Positions 19,026 through 30,753 of a stretch of DNA of 64,000 bases are shown here, piece after piece (the first letter of the stretch is position 1; the number at the start of each line of letters is the position of its first letter). The DNA is from Eunapius fragilis (lineage: Eukaryota; Porifera; Demospongiae; Spongillida; Spongillidae). Below the pieces are notes generated by a model. The model saw only the letters and a list, made by a program, of their open reading frames with translations, was not told the DNA's origin and did not search any database. Both the position numbers and the translations under genes were made by a program. The stretch lies in assembly GCA_963681505.1 (NCBI GenBank), contig OY811987.1, positions 5,828,745 through 5,892,744 of the forward strand, written 5' to 3'.

Positions 19026-22000
19026 CTATTTGCTCAACCATTTGTAGTCAAAGATCTGCTCAGCTGTGAAGCCCCATTCCCTCAGGCGGGCAAAACTCTT
19101 CCTTTTCTCCAACATGGCAATTTGTTCCCGTCTTTTTTTTTCTTTAAAATAAAAAAAAGCAAGCAAAAAATCAACCTAGCAACCTAACAACCTAACATCC
19201 TAGCAACCTAACAACCTAGCAACCTAGCAATCTAGCAACCTAACATCCTAACAACCTAACAGTCTTAGCACAACAGACACACAGAGCAATCCATACCTTC
19301 AGACAAGTCCTCAATGCTTGAGGTCCGCACACTGACTTGACTGAGGCTCTTCCTACTCACTGTGAGAATAAGGAGAAGAGGTCATTTGCATGCACTTGTC
19401 GTTGGCTGACATTGGCCCCACCTCTTGCCAAGCTTTCACTGCTGGAGGCTCTCCCTTTACCTTCAGTTACCCTCAGGTAGTCCAATACCTCTTCACAGCT
19501 AAAGCCCCACTGACGTAGATATGAAATGGTCTTACGTCTTTGAGTTTTGACTGCCCTGTCCAGTTTGTTGCTTCCTGTTTAACAAACGAGTGGGTATGCA
19601 TGTGTATTTTGAACGCTGCTCGCCTTACCAATTCTTACATCACTTGTTCTTACATCACTTGTGCCAAAGTGGGCATTACTTCCGTCACCTTCAGTGATAG
19701 CTGCTCTTTCATGGGCAGCACTCTCATTGCTACTGTTGTCAATGGCCTTTTCTTCTACTGCATTCGTCTCTCCGATGACCTCACCACTAAATACATAGCT
19801 TTCATTTGATTTCTCCTCCACTTTGCCAGATTTCTCTTCAATTGCCCCAACCTTCTCTTCCATTTTATTAATCTTTTCTTCAATTTTACTAACCTTCTCC
19901 TCCATTTTACCAACCTTCTCTTCCATTTCGCCATCTTTTTGTTCTACTTTACCAAACCTCTCTTTATTTTTAGCTTTCTCCTTAGTGTGAGATAAACTTT
20001 CTCCGTTGGTATTTTTCTCAGTATCACATATAGTACTGCCAGAAGCAAGTGCGATGATTTCATACATTGAATTGTCATCACAAAGGACATTTTCACCATC
20101 AGTCATTTCAGCACCATCGTTTGTGCCATTTGTCTTGCTCTGTCTGTCAGTTTTATCACTCCCTACTACCTTACACAAAATTCCCCATTTCTGGAGCAGT
20201 CCAATGGTCTCCATCCTTTGTAGCTCTGTGGTATCCCAGATTGACCATCTGGTTCCTGATGGAAGAATGCAGGCAAGCACCAGTATGTGTATTCAGTCAC
20301 ACTATCAGTCACATGCAGTAACCACATCTAGTGTGCGTTGTATTCTCACCTATCACAAGGTCATCACCACCATCACCATCATCATCATTCTTGATCTCAT
20401 GTGTACCAAACGTAACACTTTCAAATATTGGAATCTCATCCTGCTTATTGTCACTTCCATAGTCTTGTCCCTCGATGATGTCATTTTTCACATGTGTGAC
20501 GTTGCCATTGTGAGTGATGATGTCATCGATGGGGATAGTTTCATTTTCAACTTCTTTATTCACATCACCAAAAAATGTGTCTTGACTTGAAATCTCATTG
20601 CCATCTAAACATTTATCGAATGATGGCTTTCAAAGCATTTTATTCGGATATCATCTAACATGCCATTCCCCTCACCATTCCCCTCACCTTCTGACATGCC
20701 ATTCCCCTCACCTTCTGACATGCCATTCCCCTCACCTTCTGACATGCCATTCCCCTCACCTTCTGACATGCCATTCCCCTCACCTTCTGACATGCCATTC
20801 CCCTCACCTTCTGACATGCCATTCCCCTCACCTTCTGACATGCCATTCCCCTCACCTTCTGACATGCCATTCCCCTCACCTTCTGACATGCCATTCCCCT
20901 CACCTTCTGACATGCCATTCCCCTCACCTTCTGACATGGTACTATTCCCCGCACCTTCTAACATGCCATTCCCCTCACCTTCTGACATGCCGTTCCCCTC
21001 ACCTTCTGACATGCCATTCCCCTCACCTTCTGACATGGTACTATTCCCCTCACCTTCTGACATGGTGCCTTTTCCCTTCCCCAGTTGTTGCATAATTTGT
21101 TGGCATAGTGAGCCTTGCTCACCAGATATGCAGTCCGAGATGCTGTATGATTCTGTGTGTGTGCATGGGGGTGGGAGGGAGGGGAGGAAGGGAGGGGGTG
21201 TCATTACACATCATTACGCACGCTATTTCTGTGTTATTCCACTCACCACCGTTGACACACTCGTAGGTGCTTCTGCTCCCAGTATCACTCCCCTCTGAAC
21301 TCACGTCTGCTTTGGTGATCGTGTCTGCATCTGTTGTTAATGCGACCCACACACTTGAAAGAGAGTGTGCAGTAACGATGACAGAAAATGAACGTACCAA
21401 CTGCAGAATTCGAGATACTGTCATATATTCTTTCACTCCTTATACCAGCATCGTTCACCCACATGTTTTCAGTAAGGCTCTCAACACCCATGGATAGGTT
21501 CAAGCAGTATTCTATCTGTTCGCTTGTCAGCCCACACTTTTGGAGGTGACTGGCTGCTGCCTCTTTCCACTCCTCCTTCCCTTCATTGTTGTTCCCTTCT
21601 GCTGCACAGAAGGTGTTATCCATTATGTGTTTCTAATAATATGCCCAAGACTTACCGTTAATGGAATTATTTTCTTCTGCGCCAAATCTTACATACTCCA
21701 GAGCCTGCTCGCAGGTGTAGCCCCACTTCCTCAGAAATCCAATTGTGCGAACTACATCACACTCCCTCAATTCGTTGAGCTTAATGGTTTCCAAGAGTGT
21801 CAGTTCCACTTCTTGTTTCATCACATCTGTTGTCCGCAGGATTTCCTCTTCGAGAAGGGTTTGCTCGAGAGCCGTTATTTGCATCTCACGTTTGGTGGTT
21901 AGCTGTTCCTCCACTAGCCTGGCTTCCATCTCCGCTATTTCAAGCTTCTCCACTTCAGACACTCTGGCACAGCTGCAAGAGAACCGTGTGGGGTGTAAGG

Positions 22001-22107
22001 CAGCGCGACTCTTTTAAATGCGCCACGTATTCACACTCTCACCGTTTGCACCGGTCCCCTCGGAAGCATCGCACGATGAAGCACCTGCAGTCCTTGCAGC
22101 GACCCAT
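19026..22107 (-). CDS. MGRC/WGF array gene 1 (unrecognised family)
   Basis: First exon 22107-22043 encodes MGRCKDCRCFIVRCFRGDRCKR; exon 2 (21972-21656) opens CARVSEVEK, then a long Glu/Leu-rich coiled-coil helix and the first motif copy (FLRKWGYTCEQALEYVR). Later exons, all phase 1, carry a degenerate copy (HLQKCGLTSEQIEYCL), an 8-residue repeat (SEGEGNGM), an acidic stretch, a truncated copy (LLQKWGIL, 20280-19579) followed by a heptad-like coil (EEKVGKMEEKVSKIEEK), and two more copies (YLRQWGFSCEEVLDYLR; RLREWGFTAEQIFDY) before TAG... the stop is at 19026. I do not know the family or function. Exon 3 (21601-21305) boundaries are the least certain. Whether the SEGEGNGM array is exon or intron is open, since every unit carries a phase-1 donor. 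Confidence 0.7.
20665..21066. repeat. 24-bp minisatellite in array gene 1, about 16 copies
   Basis: On the minus strand the unit reads GGTGAGGGGAATGGCATGTC plus AGAA, coding SEGEGNGM in the gene's frame. Each unit contains AAG|GTGAGG, a usable 5' splice site in phase 1. The last unit's donor appears to lead into an 83-bp intron to the acceptor at about 20608. Confidence 0.9.
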
Positions 22108-22109
22108 CT

Positions 22110-22893
22110 GTGTCACCTTTCAGATTCAAGTAAACGTATCTCTTAGCACTTCTGCTTCACAAGCTATCTAATCTTGCACCTTCGCTCTTTCGAACAAGTA
22201 CATAAACGCTGATCGACGCATGATAATTAATGACATGGCAACAGCCGCTATAGCCCCACGACTCCATAACAACCTATTACGCAGCCGACACGTTCGTTTG
22301 AGCAGAAAAAAAGGGCTGAATAGGTAGTCGACTCGCGTGTCCTTCAAATACTGTATATTACGAAGATTGCTGCGCGATACGACCTCCAGGCAATGGCCAG
22401 CACTATTATTTTAAGAATCGTAAACTTAAACGCATTATGCGCCAAGATTAGGATTAGACACGCTATCAGAAGTATATAACAGAAACGGCGGGTTTTGGAG
22501 TATATAAGAATCATGAGGAAATAAGAATGATATAGAACGTTTAATCACCCAATAATATTAAAATACATAAGAGTATTCACAGTACGTATTTTTGCACACC
22601 AGAGATTATCTCTGTACACACTGAACAGGCAAATGAGAGTGCGTACATGACACCCATGATACCCATCCATACACATAATATATAAAGCAATAGCAAATGC
22701 CTGTTGAAGCCTATAGAGAAATATTAATTACGCCTTCCCGTTTTAATCCACCAAACAATCAAACTAATGTTACATAAAAATTACCCTTGCTTGTGGTTAA
22801 GAGCCTTTAGCACCTTTGACTTGTGCTTGTGAAGTCATTATTAATAACAGAATACAGAAATGAGAATGCATGTTTTACACATGATCATCCATT
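22110..22893. other. Spacer between array genes 1 and 2
   Basis: Holds the gene 1 promoter and the 3' region of gene 2. No coding sequence or repeat seen. Confidence 0.6.
22231..22242. promoter_or_regulatory. X-box-like element upstream of array gene 1
   Basis: TGACATGGCAAC fits the half-site AT-RGNAAC of RFX X-boxes (reverse strand GTTGCCAT). It is 124 bp upstream of the ATG. The same element stands before all five array genes. Confidence 0.45.
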
Positions 22894-25800
22894 TCAGACA
22901 CCCACTAAGGCACGCAAAAATGAGTTGAGCACAGTTTCTTTTTTGCCTTCATCTTCTCCACTAGACACCTTTCTGGTCTTGTTTACTTCAGCCATACTGC
23001 TTCCACAGTCAGTGGTACTCCCACCACCAACACTTTTACTAACACCAACCAGATTTTTGTCACCATCAGTATGTTCCATGCGTGTTACAGGTTTAAATTT
23101 TGGAGTTGTTTGAATGTTGCCATCAGAAATGTCCCTCATAGCAGTGTTACCATCAGAAATGTCCCTCATAGCAGTGTTACCATCAGAAATGTCCCTCATA
23201 GCAGTGTTACCATCAGCAGTGTCCCTCATAGCAGTGTTACCATCAGCAGTGTCCCTCATAGCAGTATTACCATCAGCAGTGTCCCTCATAGCAGTATTAC
23301 CATCAGCAGTGTCCCTCATAGCAGTGTTACCATCAGCAATGTCCCTCATAGCAGTGTTACCATCAGCAGTGTCCCTCATAGCAGTGTTACCATCAGCAAT
23401 GTCCCTCATAGCAGTGTTACCATCAGCAGTGTCCCTCATAGCAGTATTACCATCAGCAGTGTCCCTCATAGCAGTGTTACCATCAGCAATGTCCCTCATA
23501 GCAGTGTTACCATCAGCAGTGTCCCTCATAGCAGTGTTACCATCAGCAGTGTCCCTCATAGCAGTATTACCATCAGCAGTGTCCCTCATAGCAGTATTAC
23601 CATCAGCAGTGTCCCTCATAGCAGTGTTACCATCAGCAATGTCCCTCATAGCAGTGTTACCATCAGCAGTGTCCCTCATAGCAGTGTTACCATCAGCAAT
23701 GTCCCTCATAGCAGTGTTACCATCAGCAGTGTCCCTCATAGCAGTGTTACCATCAGCAATGTCCCTCATAGCAGTGTTACCATCAGCAGTGTCCCTCATA
23801 GCAGTGTTACCATCAGCAGTGTCCCTCATAGCAGTGTTACCATCAGCAGTGTCCCTCATAGCAGTGTTACCATCAGCAGTGTCCCTCATAGTAGTGTTAC
23901 CATCAGCAGTGTCCCTCATAGCAGTGTTACCATCAGCAGTGTCCCTCATAGCAGTGTTACCATCAGCAGTGTCCCTCATAGCAGTGTTACCATCAGCAGT
24001 GTCCCTCATAGCAGTGTTACCATCAGCAGTGTCCCTCATAGCAGTGTTACCATCAGCAGTGTCCCTCATAGTAGTGTTACCATCAGCAGTGTCCCTCATA
24101 GCAGTGTTACCATCAGCAGTGTCCCTCATAGCAGTGTTACCATCAACAATGTCCCTCATAGCAGTGTTACCATCAGCAGTGTCCCTCATAGCAATGTTAC
24201 CATCAGCAATGTCCCTCATAGCAGTGTTACCATCAGCAGTGTCCCTCATAGCAGTGTTACCATCAGCAGTGTCCCTCATAGCAGTGTTACCATCAGCAGT
24301 GTCCCTCATAGCAGTGTTACCATCAGCAATGTCCCTCATAGCAGTGTTACCATCAGCAGTGTCCCTCATAGCAGTGTTACCATCAGCAGTGTCCCTCATA
24401 GCAGTGTTACCATCAGCAGTGTCCCTCATAGCAGTGTTACCATCAGCAGTGTCCCTCATAGCAGTGTTACCATCAGCAGTGTCCCTCATAGCAGTGGTAC
24501 CATCAGCAGTGTCCCTCATAGTAGTGTTACCATCAGCAGTGTCCCTCATAGCAGTGTTACCATTACCTCCAGCAAGGCCTACTAGTGAGGAATATCCATC
24601 CATGTTTAGTGGCTCTGAAGTAATTTTCTCCATGGTACCCTTCAGGCTATCAGCGGCTGACAGATCGTTTCTCTCACCTGCATTATTCATACTGATAAAT
24701 TCATGACCATAGCTTGCAATATCTATATTTTCAATGCCAGCAGACATGTGGGAAATACTCTGTTCATGTGAGGTGTGTTTAGGACTTGCATTTTCTGGGG
24801 TACACTTTGATGGAGCTATATGGGTGGAGTCAACAAGATAAGAGGTAACTGCCTGATGGGCATGCACATATGCAGGGCCCACAGTACTTTCCTTGCATGT
24901 AAAGTTTTCACCATTTATGATGGCCCCAACAAATTTGAAACTCCTGTCACAGTCTTTAGTTTTAATTGCATCATTTGTTGAAACTTTCTCAGCCTTGATT
25001 GCAGTTGTCCCAAAATGACCATCATTCTGACAACCATTCTGACAACCATTCTGACCATCATTCTGACAACCATTCTGACCATCATTCTGACCATCATCCT
25101 CACCACCATTCTGTCCATTACCATCATCCTTGCTACAGTCTCCACCCCTCTCCTCCCTCCTCTGGCTTGATCCCTTCTGGTCATACATCCACTGCTGTTC
25201 AGTAATGCTTCTCTTATGGATGGCTGCAGCTGTTTCCTTGGCCTCCCTGGCTTTGAAACCTTGTGTCATCACTGGTAAAGAAAGAGGGTGTGGCTTCATG
25301 CAGATACTACTCTCCCAGTGTGGGCACAAGTAAGGAACCATGCCCACTGTACACAATACATAACTTCATACAACACTCTGTACAATCATATACAATTAAT
25401 GCTAACCATTTGTGCCATTTCTGTCTCTGTGTTTTCCCACCATGTTGGTTCCAAAAATAGATATACTCTTATTCATAGAGGAGACATGTGTGAGAGTCCT
25501 TGTGCAGTGACCTGCAATGGCTGAATCACTGTCCCCAGGAGCAGGGCCATCCACAGCGGATGAACTGCCCTCGATGGTCCCAGCAGACCTCTCTCCCATA
25601 CCCATGCTGCCCTCAATGGTCCCAGTAGACCTCTCTCCCGTACCCACGCTGCCCTCGATGGTCCCAGCAGACCTCTCTCCCATACCCACGCTGGTGGTGG
25701 AGGTCTTTCCTGTCGAAGTTCTGAGGCTATTCACACTTGAGGTCTTCTCTGTGCTGCAGGTCATATACTGCACTATCTGCTCAGATGTGAAGCCCCAACT

Positions 25801-26526
25801 CTGCAGGCACTTGATGGTCTCCTGCCTATGGATGCCATTAATCCACTCCCCTCCTACAATTGTGTGTGTGTGTGTGGGGTGGGGGGGGGGGGAATGTTGA
25901 TATATGTCTTATGATAATGTCGATAGCTCTTACCAATTTTATGGCAATCATCACCAGTCCAGTATGATGGGACAGTCATTATGCTTTTGCCAGTGCCGCT
26001 TGCATCAGCCTTCTCACTGCCATCGTTTGCAACTACGTCACACCCATCTCTGACTTCATTTCCCTCCATTACAGGCGTATTGCAGTCTCCGGCTGTCACC
26101 GAGTGAACACTTCTCGCGTACTCTAGCAACACTTGGTCGCATGTAAGGCCTCGCACGGTCACTCCTTCCATGGATTCCTTAGCTTTGTTCAGCACCAAGG
26201 TTTTCTCGGAGGTTGAAGTTTCTGCTGGCTCTGGATTTTCGGTGTGTGACTTCACCACGATGTTCAGGTCCCCTTCTCTCGCCATTTCGTCCTCGAGCTC
26301 TAGATGGTCGTGATTTCTAGGTGGTAGCTTTACTTTTGCGTCGTGCGTCGTCCGACTTTCATTGTGGCTAGCTGTTAACATGTTGTCTCTTATTCGAACG
26401 CAACTGCGCAGTATTTTTGTATAAGTTATCGCAATGCGGTGGAGAGCTTTTTTTTTTTTACCGTTTGCACTGATTTCCTCTGAAACAGCTCGCTATGAAC
26501 CGTCCGCAGGTGTCACACCGACCCAT
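22894..26526 (-). CDS. MGRC/WGF array gene 2, with large 10-residue repeat
   Basis: Exons 26526-26462, 26403-25934, 25853-25512 and 25271-22894, the latter three joined by phase-1 introns. It starts MGRCDTCGRFIASCFRGNQCKR then CVRIRDN. The first motif copy is degenerate (RGLTCDQVLLEYAR); the second is clear (CLQSWGFTSEQIVQYM). A 13-residue repeat (GERSAGTIEGS type, 4 copies) ends exon 3. The last exon encodes an Asn/Gln/Gly/Asp stretch (QNDGQNGCQNDG), then about 48 copies of a 10-residue unit (GNTAMRDTAD), then a Ser/Lys-rich tail. The repeat contains both charged residues and Thr/Ala and has no aromatic residues, so it is likely extended or disordered. Function unknown. Total about 1,090 residues. 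Confidence 0.75.
23114..24563. repeat. 30-bp coding minisatellite, about 48 copies
   Basis: The + strand unit is GTGTCCCTCATAGCAGTGTT plus ACCATCAGCA. Copies differ mainly at three third-codon or conservative positions (e.g. TAD/IAD/ISD). All three + frames and the coding minus frame lack stops, but only the minus frame joins array gene 2. Confidence 0.97.
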
Positions 26527-26575
26527 AGTCCTGATGTATGAACGTCCAGGAACAGACTATAGACGCAAACATAAT

Positions 26576-26589
26576 GTCGACATGGAAAC
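26576..26589. promoter_or_regulatory. X-box-like element upstream of array gene 2
   Basis: GTCGACATGGAAAC, matching the 14-bp X-box layout (GTNNNC-AT-RGNAAC), 50 bp upstream of the ATG. Confidence 0.5.
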
Positions 26590-26744
26590 GCCAAAAATTA
26601 CATGCACCGAGCTAGTAGTGATTTCCCATTTTCACATCCACAACTAGTAATTTTTTTTTTTGGGGGGGAGGGAAAGGGGCAATCAATGTTTTGATTGGAT
26701 GTTGATTGCAGGCAGAAATTTAATTAGTGGGTCATCATTCTGGT

Positions 26745-28147
26745 TCATTGGCAGGTTGCTCCACTCGCCCAGCTGGCAACCCTCTCCTCCGGTTCAGTCA
26801 ACCGTACGTACTCCAAGACCTGCTCTGGTGTGAAGCCCCACTCCCACAGGTACCCTATGCTCCTCCTCCTCTGAAGTTTCTCCAGTTGGCTCTGCTGACC
26901 TGCTATCTCTGGTGTAGACAAAGAGATGCCAGGAGTAAACATGGCTCCTAACTATGCCCTCCTACCTTGATTCATCTTTTCACAACTGGTGGCTTTATCT
27001 TCCCTTCCCATTGTCTGCCTCAGATACTCCAGCATCTGTTCGCATGTAAAACCCCACTGGTGTAAGTATGCTAGTGTCTTCCATCGTTTTATCACCACTC
27101 GATAGTTTCCATCCCCTGCTACTGTGAAGTCATCATTTTAGACAATGAATTATCTGCACCCAACAGACTTACAGTTACGGTCGCGTAAGGTGGGTGTGTC
27201 ATCTATGGTGCCAACTTGTTCACAAATACTAGAGCGTTTCCTGACTGAAGCAAAACCACAACTGATGATGGGCTCATAATTATCGCCATTTGGTTCAATT
27301 TCTTTGAGCTTTCTAGTTGCTGTGGTAACCCTTTCATCAGTGGTGATGCTCCTCTCATCAGTTTTGGTGCTCTGCTCATCAGTTGTGTTGGCCCTAACCT
27401 CAGACCTGGTACCACTCCTGCCGTTCATTATGTTCTCATAGATAACCAGATGAGCTCCAGTTTTCTCATTGATGACATCTATGGATTTGTTGGTGGCATC
27501 TCCAGACTTCCTTCGTGCCTTCTTACTACTGGTACGTCTCCTCTTTCCCCTACCCTTGGCCTTCCTGCCGTGTGTGGTAGTGTTTCTATTGCTGCTTGTA
27601 TCATCAGGAAGACAATGGAGGCCTCTTACAAACTCTATAGTTTCGAATATGGCTTCTTTCTCTGCGGTAGCTCGTCTGCTTCCAATGTTTTCGCTGTTTC
27701 TCATAATTCTTGTGTATTCCAAAATCTGCTCACTTGAAAATCCCCACTTTTCTAACCATTCAGTAGTTTTTTGAGCATCTCTTTCAATATCTTCCACGTA
27801 CCGCATCTTTTCCATTGCAGTCATTCGAGTCTCATCATCAATCACTTCCGCTGTCCTCTGTACTTCTTCGTCGAGACGCTCCAGTTCAAGAGCAGTGGTC
27901 TCCCTCTCTCGTTCTGTTCTCTGCTTCGCTTCTTTCGCCTTTGCTAACTGTTCTTCTATCTCCTTTTTCTCTTCGTCTGAAACTCCCGCGCAGCTGTATA
28001 GCCGGGAACACGGATATTATCCGGAGCTTATTTATCAACCATGCAGCTATATAACGATGCTCAACTACTCTTATAGCTTTACCGTTTGCACTTGTCTCCT
28101 CGGATACATCGTACAACAAAGCATCTACAATCCTTGCAACGGCCCAT
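26745..28147 (-). CDS. MGRC/WGF array gene 3
   Basis: Exons 28147-28083, 27993-27173, 27121-26966 and 26908-26745. The start is MGRCKDCRCFVVRCIRGDKCKR, then CAGVSDEEKKE and a long helix rich in Glu/Lys/Arg. Three motif copies follow: WLEKWGFSSEQILEYTR, YLHQWGFTCEQMLEYLR and YLWEWGFTPEQVLEYVR. Between the first and second there is a basic patch (KAKGRGKRRRTSSKKARRK, a possible nuclear localisation signal) and a Thr/Asp/Glu-rich stretch (TDERSITTDERV). Both exons carrying copies 2 and 3 are bounded by phase-1 introns. The last exon is nearly identical to that of gene 4. Function unknown. Confidence 0.78.
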
Positions 28148-28393
28148 GCCTCATAGATTCGACCTAAATGTATATGCACTGATGGAATGTATATATGAAG
28201 TGCTAATTGGCAAAACACTGCATGGGTCAGCCAGCTTACGTATAAACTTGCAGACAAAGACAAAGACTGGAGAGAACTTTTTGTACGATATCAAATTTCT
28301 CGCTTCGGTCTACAGATATTCTGTCCTGGCTGTTCAATCAGTTCAATGCACCTAGCTAGGACGCTAATTTTAAGCGCAATTGAGACACGCATG

Positions 28394-28407
28394 GGCTCCA
28401 TGGAAAC
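28394..28407. promoter_or_regulatory. X-box-like element upstream of array gene 3
   Basis: GGCTCCATGGAAAC, 247 bp upstream of the ATG; same right half-site as genes 2 and 5. Confidence 0.45.
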
Positions 28408-28753
28408 GCATTAATTTCCAGCTGCAAAGGGCAAACCTAATCGTTATAAGTTGTCGATTGCATTGATGTTTGATCATTTCACTTTCACTACTGCATCCCT
28501 TCAAGTTTGAATGTTGTTACATTTATTAATTTCGTATTTGAACAATAATACATTGCAAGCACGTGCACCTCACATCTATATACAGTCAACAGTCATGACT
28601 TAGTACTTGGTAAACATCTATAGTCTTAATTTTTTTTGGTGTGTGTGTGTGTGTTGTTGTGTGTGTGTGTATTTGTGTGTGGTTGTGTGTGTGTTGTATG
28701 TGTGTGTATGTGTGTTGTGTTGCGTGTGTGCATGCTTGTGCATGATGTAGTGG

Positions 28754-30017
28754 TCACATGTCGGCACTTGTTCTTGTGCTCTGTGAAAGCATGGAAAATC
28801 TCCAGCTGGCAATCCTCTCCTTTGGTTCAGTCAACCGTATGTACTCCAAGACCTGCTCCGGTGTGAAGCCCCACTCCCACAGGTACCCTATGCTCCTCCT
28901 CCTCTGAAGTTTCTCCAGTTGGCTATGTCGTGACTTCTCAACTGTATATATGTATATTATGAACGTAAGCAGTGGGTCAGAACCACATTGATTACCTTGG
29001 TTTAGGCTCTCGCTGCTTGAGCATCTCTCCCTGTGCCTGGTCGCTCTCAGGTATTCCAACATTGCCTCACCATTAAACCCCCACTTGTGCAGATACACCA
29101 CAGTGTTCAGTCTTCGCCTTTCACTGACCTCTTCAACCACTGCACTGATTCCTGATGGCCCAGCTAGAATAATATTTATCAAAGACTATCCAAACTCCCA
29201 CTTGAACTTGTTAAATTTCTATGCACCTCTATCAGTACCTCCTTTAATAACCTTACCTGCGCTAGCGGCAATTTCAGGGTCTGCACTCCCACTATCGTCA
29301 CCATCATCTTCGCGACGTGCCACGTCGTCCCCGTTGTTCGAACCATCTTCGCTACTCATGCTCCCTCCTTCGCGGTCGGCGCCAGTTGTGTCCTCTATCA
29401 CCACAACTTCAGGTGGGTCTCTGACGTATTCCCCCATTGACACGTTGCCTATGGATACTGCGAAGCTCTCAGCTTTCAACATTATTTTCGTTCCGAACAA
29501 ACTGTGGTCCGACTCATTCTTTTCGAGGTCTGCGCCCCCCAGTATCTGGTCAACCATGCAGCCCCACTCTCGCAAGAACTCGGCCCTCTTCTGTTCTTCA
29601 GCTTTCTTCTTGGCCTCAGCGTACTTCTGTGCCTCGTCCTTTTTCTGTTCTGCGTACTTCTGTGCCTCTTCCCTTTTCTGTTCGGCGTACTTCTGTGCCT
29701 CTTCCCTTTTCTGTTCTGCGTACTTCTGTGCCTCATCCTTTTTCTGTTCGGCAATTATTTGTGCCTCGTCCTTCTGTTCGGCAATGACCTGTGCCTTAGC
29801 GTACTTCTCTTCCGCCTCTTTAGCAGACACTTCACTTCGTCTTGTCTCCCCTTCGTCATAATCTCGCGCGCTTACCGCTATTAGCTTTACTGACGTCTCA
29901 ACTCCTTCCACAAGTATCGTGGCATTCTCCTCACTCGGAGTTTCGGAAACGCTGTCCGCATTTATCCGCTTCTGTTCTTCCAACTCCTCTGCTTCCTCAT
30001 GTATTCTAGCACAGCTG

Positions 30018-30110
<93 letters not shown>

Positions 30111-30229
30111 ACAAAGGTTATTAAAACCAGCTGAGTTCGACATGCGCTGTTATGTAGTCGTTACCGTTTGCATCTGTCGCCTCGGAGACACCACACAATA
30201 AAACACTTGCAGTCTTGGCAGCGCCCCAT
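28754..30229 (-). CDS. MGRC/WGF array gene 4
   Basis: Exons 30229-30165, 30014-29257, 29163-28996 and 28941-28754. It starts MGRCQDCKCFIVWCLRGDRCKR then CARIHEEAEELEEQ. Exon 2 encodes a coiled coil with a 10-11-residue repeat (AEQKREEAQKY type, six copies), a degenerate motif copy (FLREWGCMVDQIL), and an acidic tail. Exons 3 and 4 each carry one clear copy (YLHKWGFNGEAMLEYLR; YLWEWGFTPEQVLEYIR). Intron phases match genes 1-3. A (TG)n run fills the first intron. No catalytic motif is visible. Confidence 0.78.
30019..30109. repeat. (TG)n microsatellite in intron 1 of array gene 4
   Basis: About 45 uninterrupted TG units, 5 bases from the acceptor of exon 2. Confidence 0.98.
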
Positions 30230-30447
30230 GACAAATTCCGTTGAACACACTTTATCTAAGGAAGAACCACACTTTAACGCAACAGTGGTGGAACGACGGA
30301 GCCTTAATTCTCACCGTATCTTTGAATTCACGCACTACAACTCGCCTCGAAACACCTTCCAACTGTACAGTCGTAAGTTTGCTGCGAAACTGCATGTAGA
30401 CGCTAACGAGCGCGTTGACGCATGTTGCGACGGAGGGACGCGAATGA

Positions 30448-30461
30448 AGCGCCATAGAAAC
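30448..30461. promoter_or_regulatory. X-box-like element upstream of array gene 4
   Basis: AGCGCCATAGAAAC, 219 bp upstream of the ATG. The right half-site has A for G at one position; the layout is kept. Confidence 0.4.
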
Positions 30462-30753
30462 GCAAGTTCATGTATGAGGTAACTACACAAATTCCCTTCA
30501 CTTGCACGGCGGTAACCTTAATGCGTATGGCACTACTGAAAGATGCAGGTGAAAGTATAAGTTTTGTTTTAACTTTGGAAATGTGGGTCTTGATTTCATT
30601 TATATACAGAAAGAATATACCATAACCTATGAAATCAGCAACCGTAAAAGATTATCCTTGAGTCATCAAGAAGTAGCATTTACCTTTTGAACTGTGCAAA
30701 CGTATATGAGCAATGCTGCATAAAATGACCTAATTTACCTTATTGTAAATTTT

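Noticed and set aside
23071-24706. Plus frames of 504 and 530 codons (SSVPHSSVTI, VSLIAVLPSA repeats)
   Set aside because: Shadows of the minus-strand coding repeat of array gene 2; no splice or start context on the + strand.
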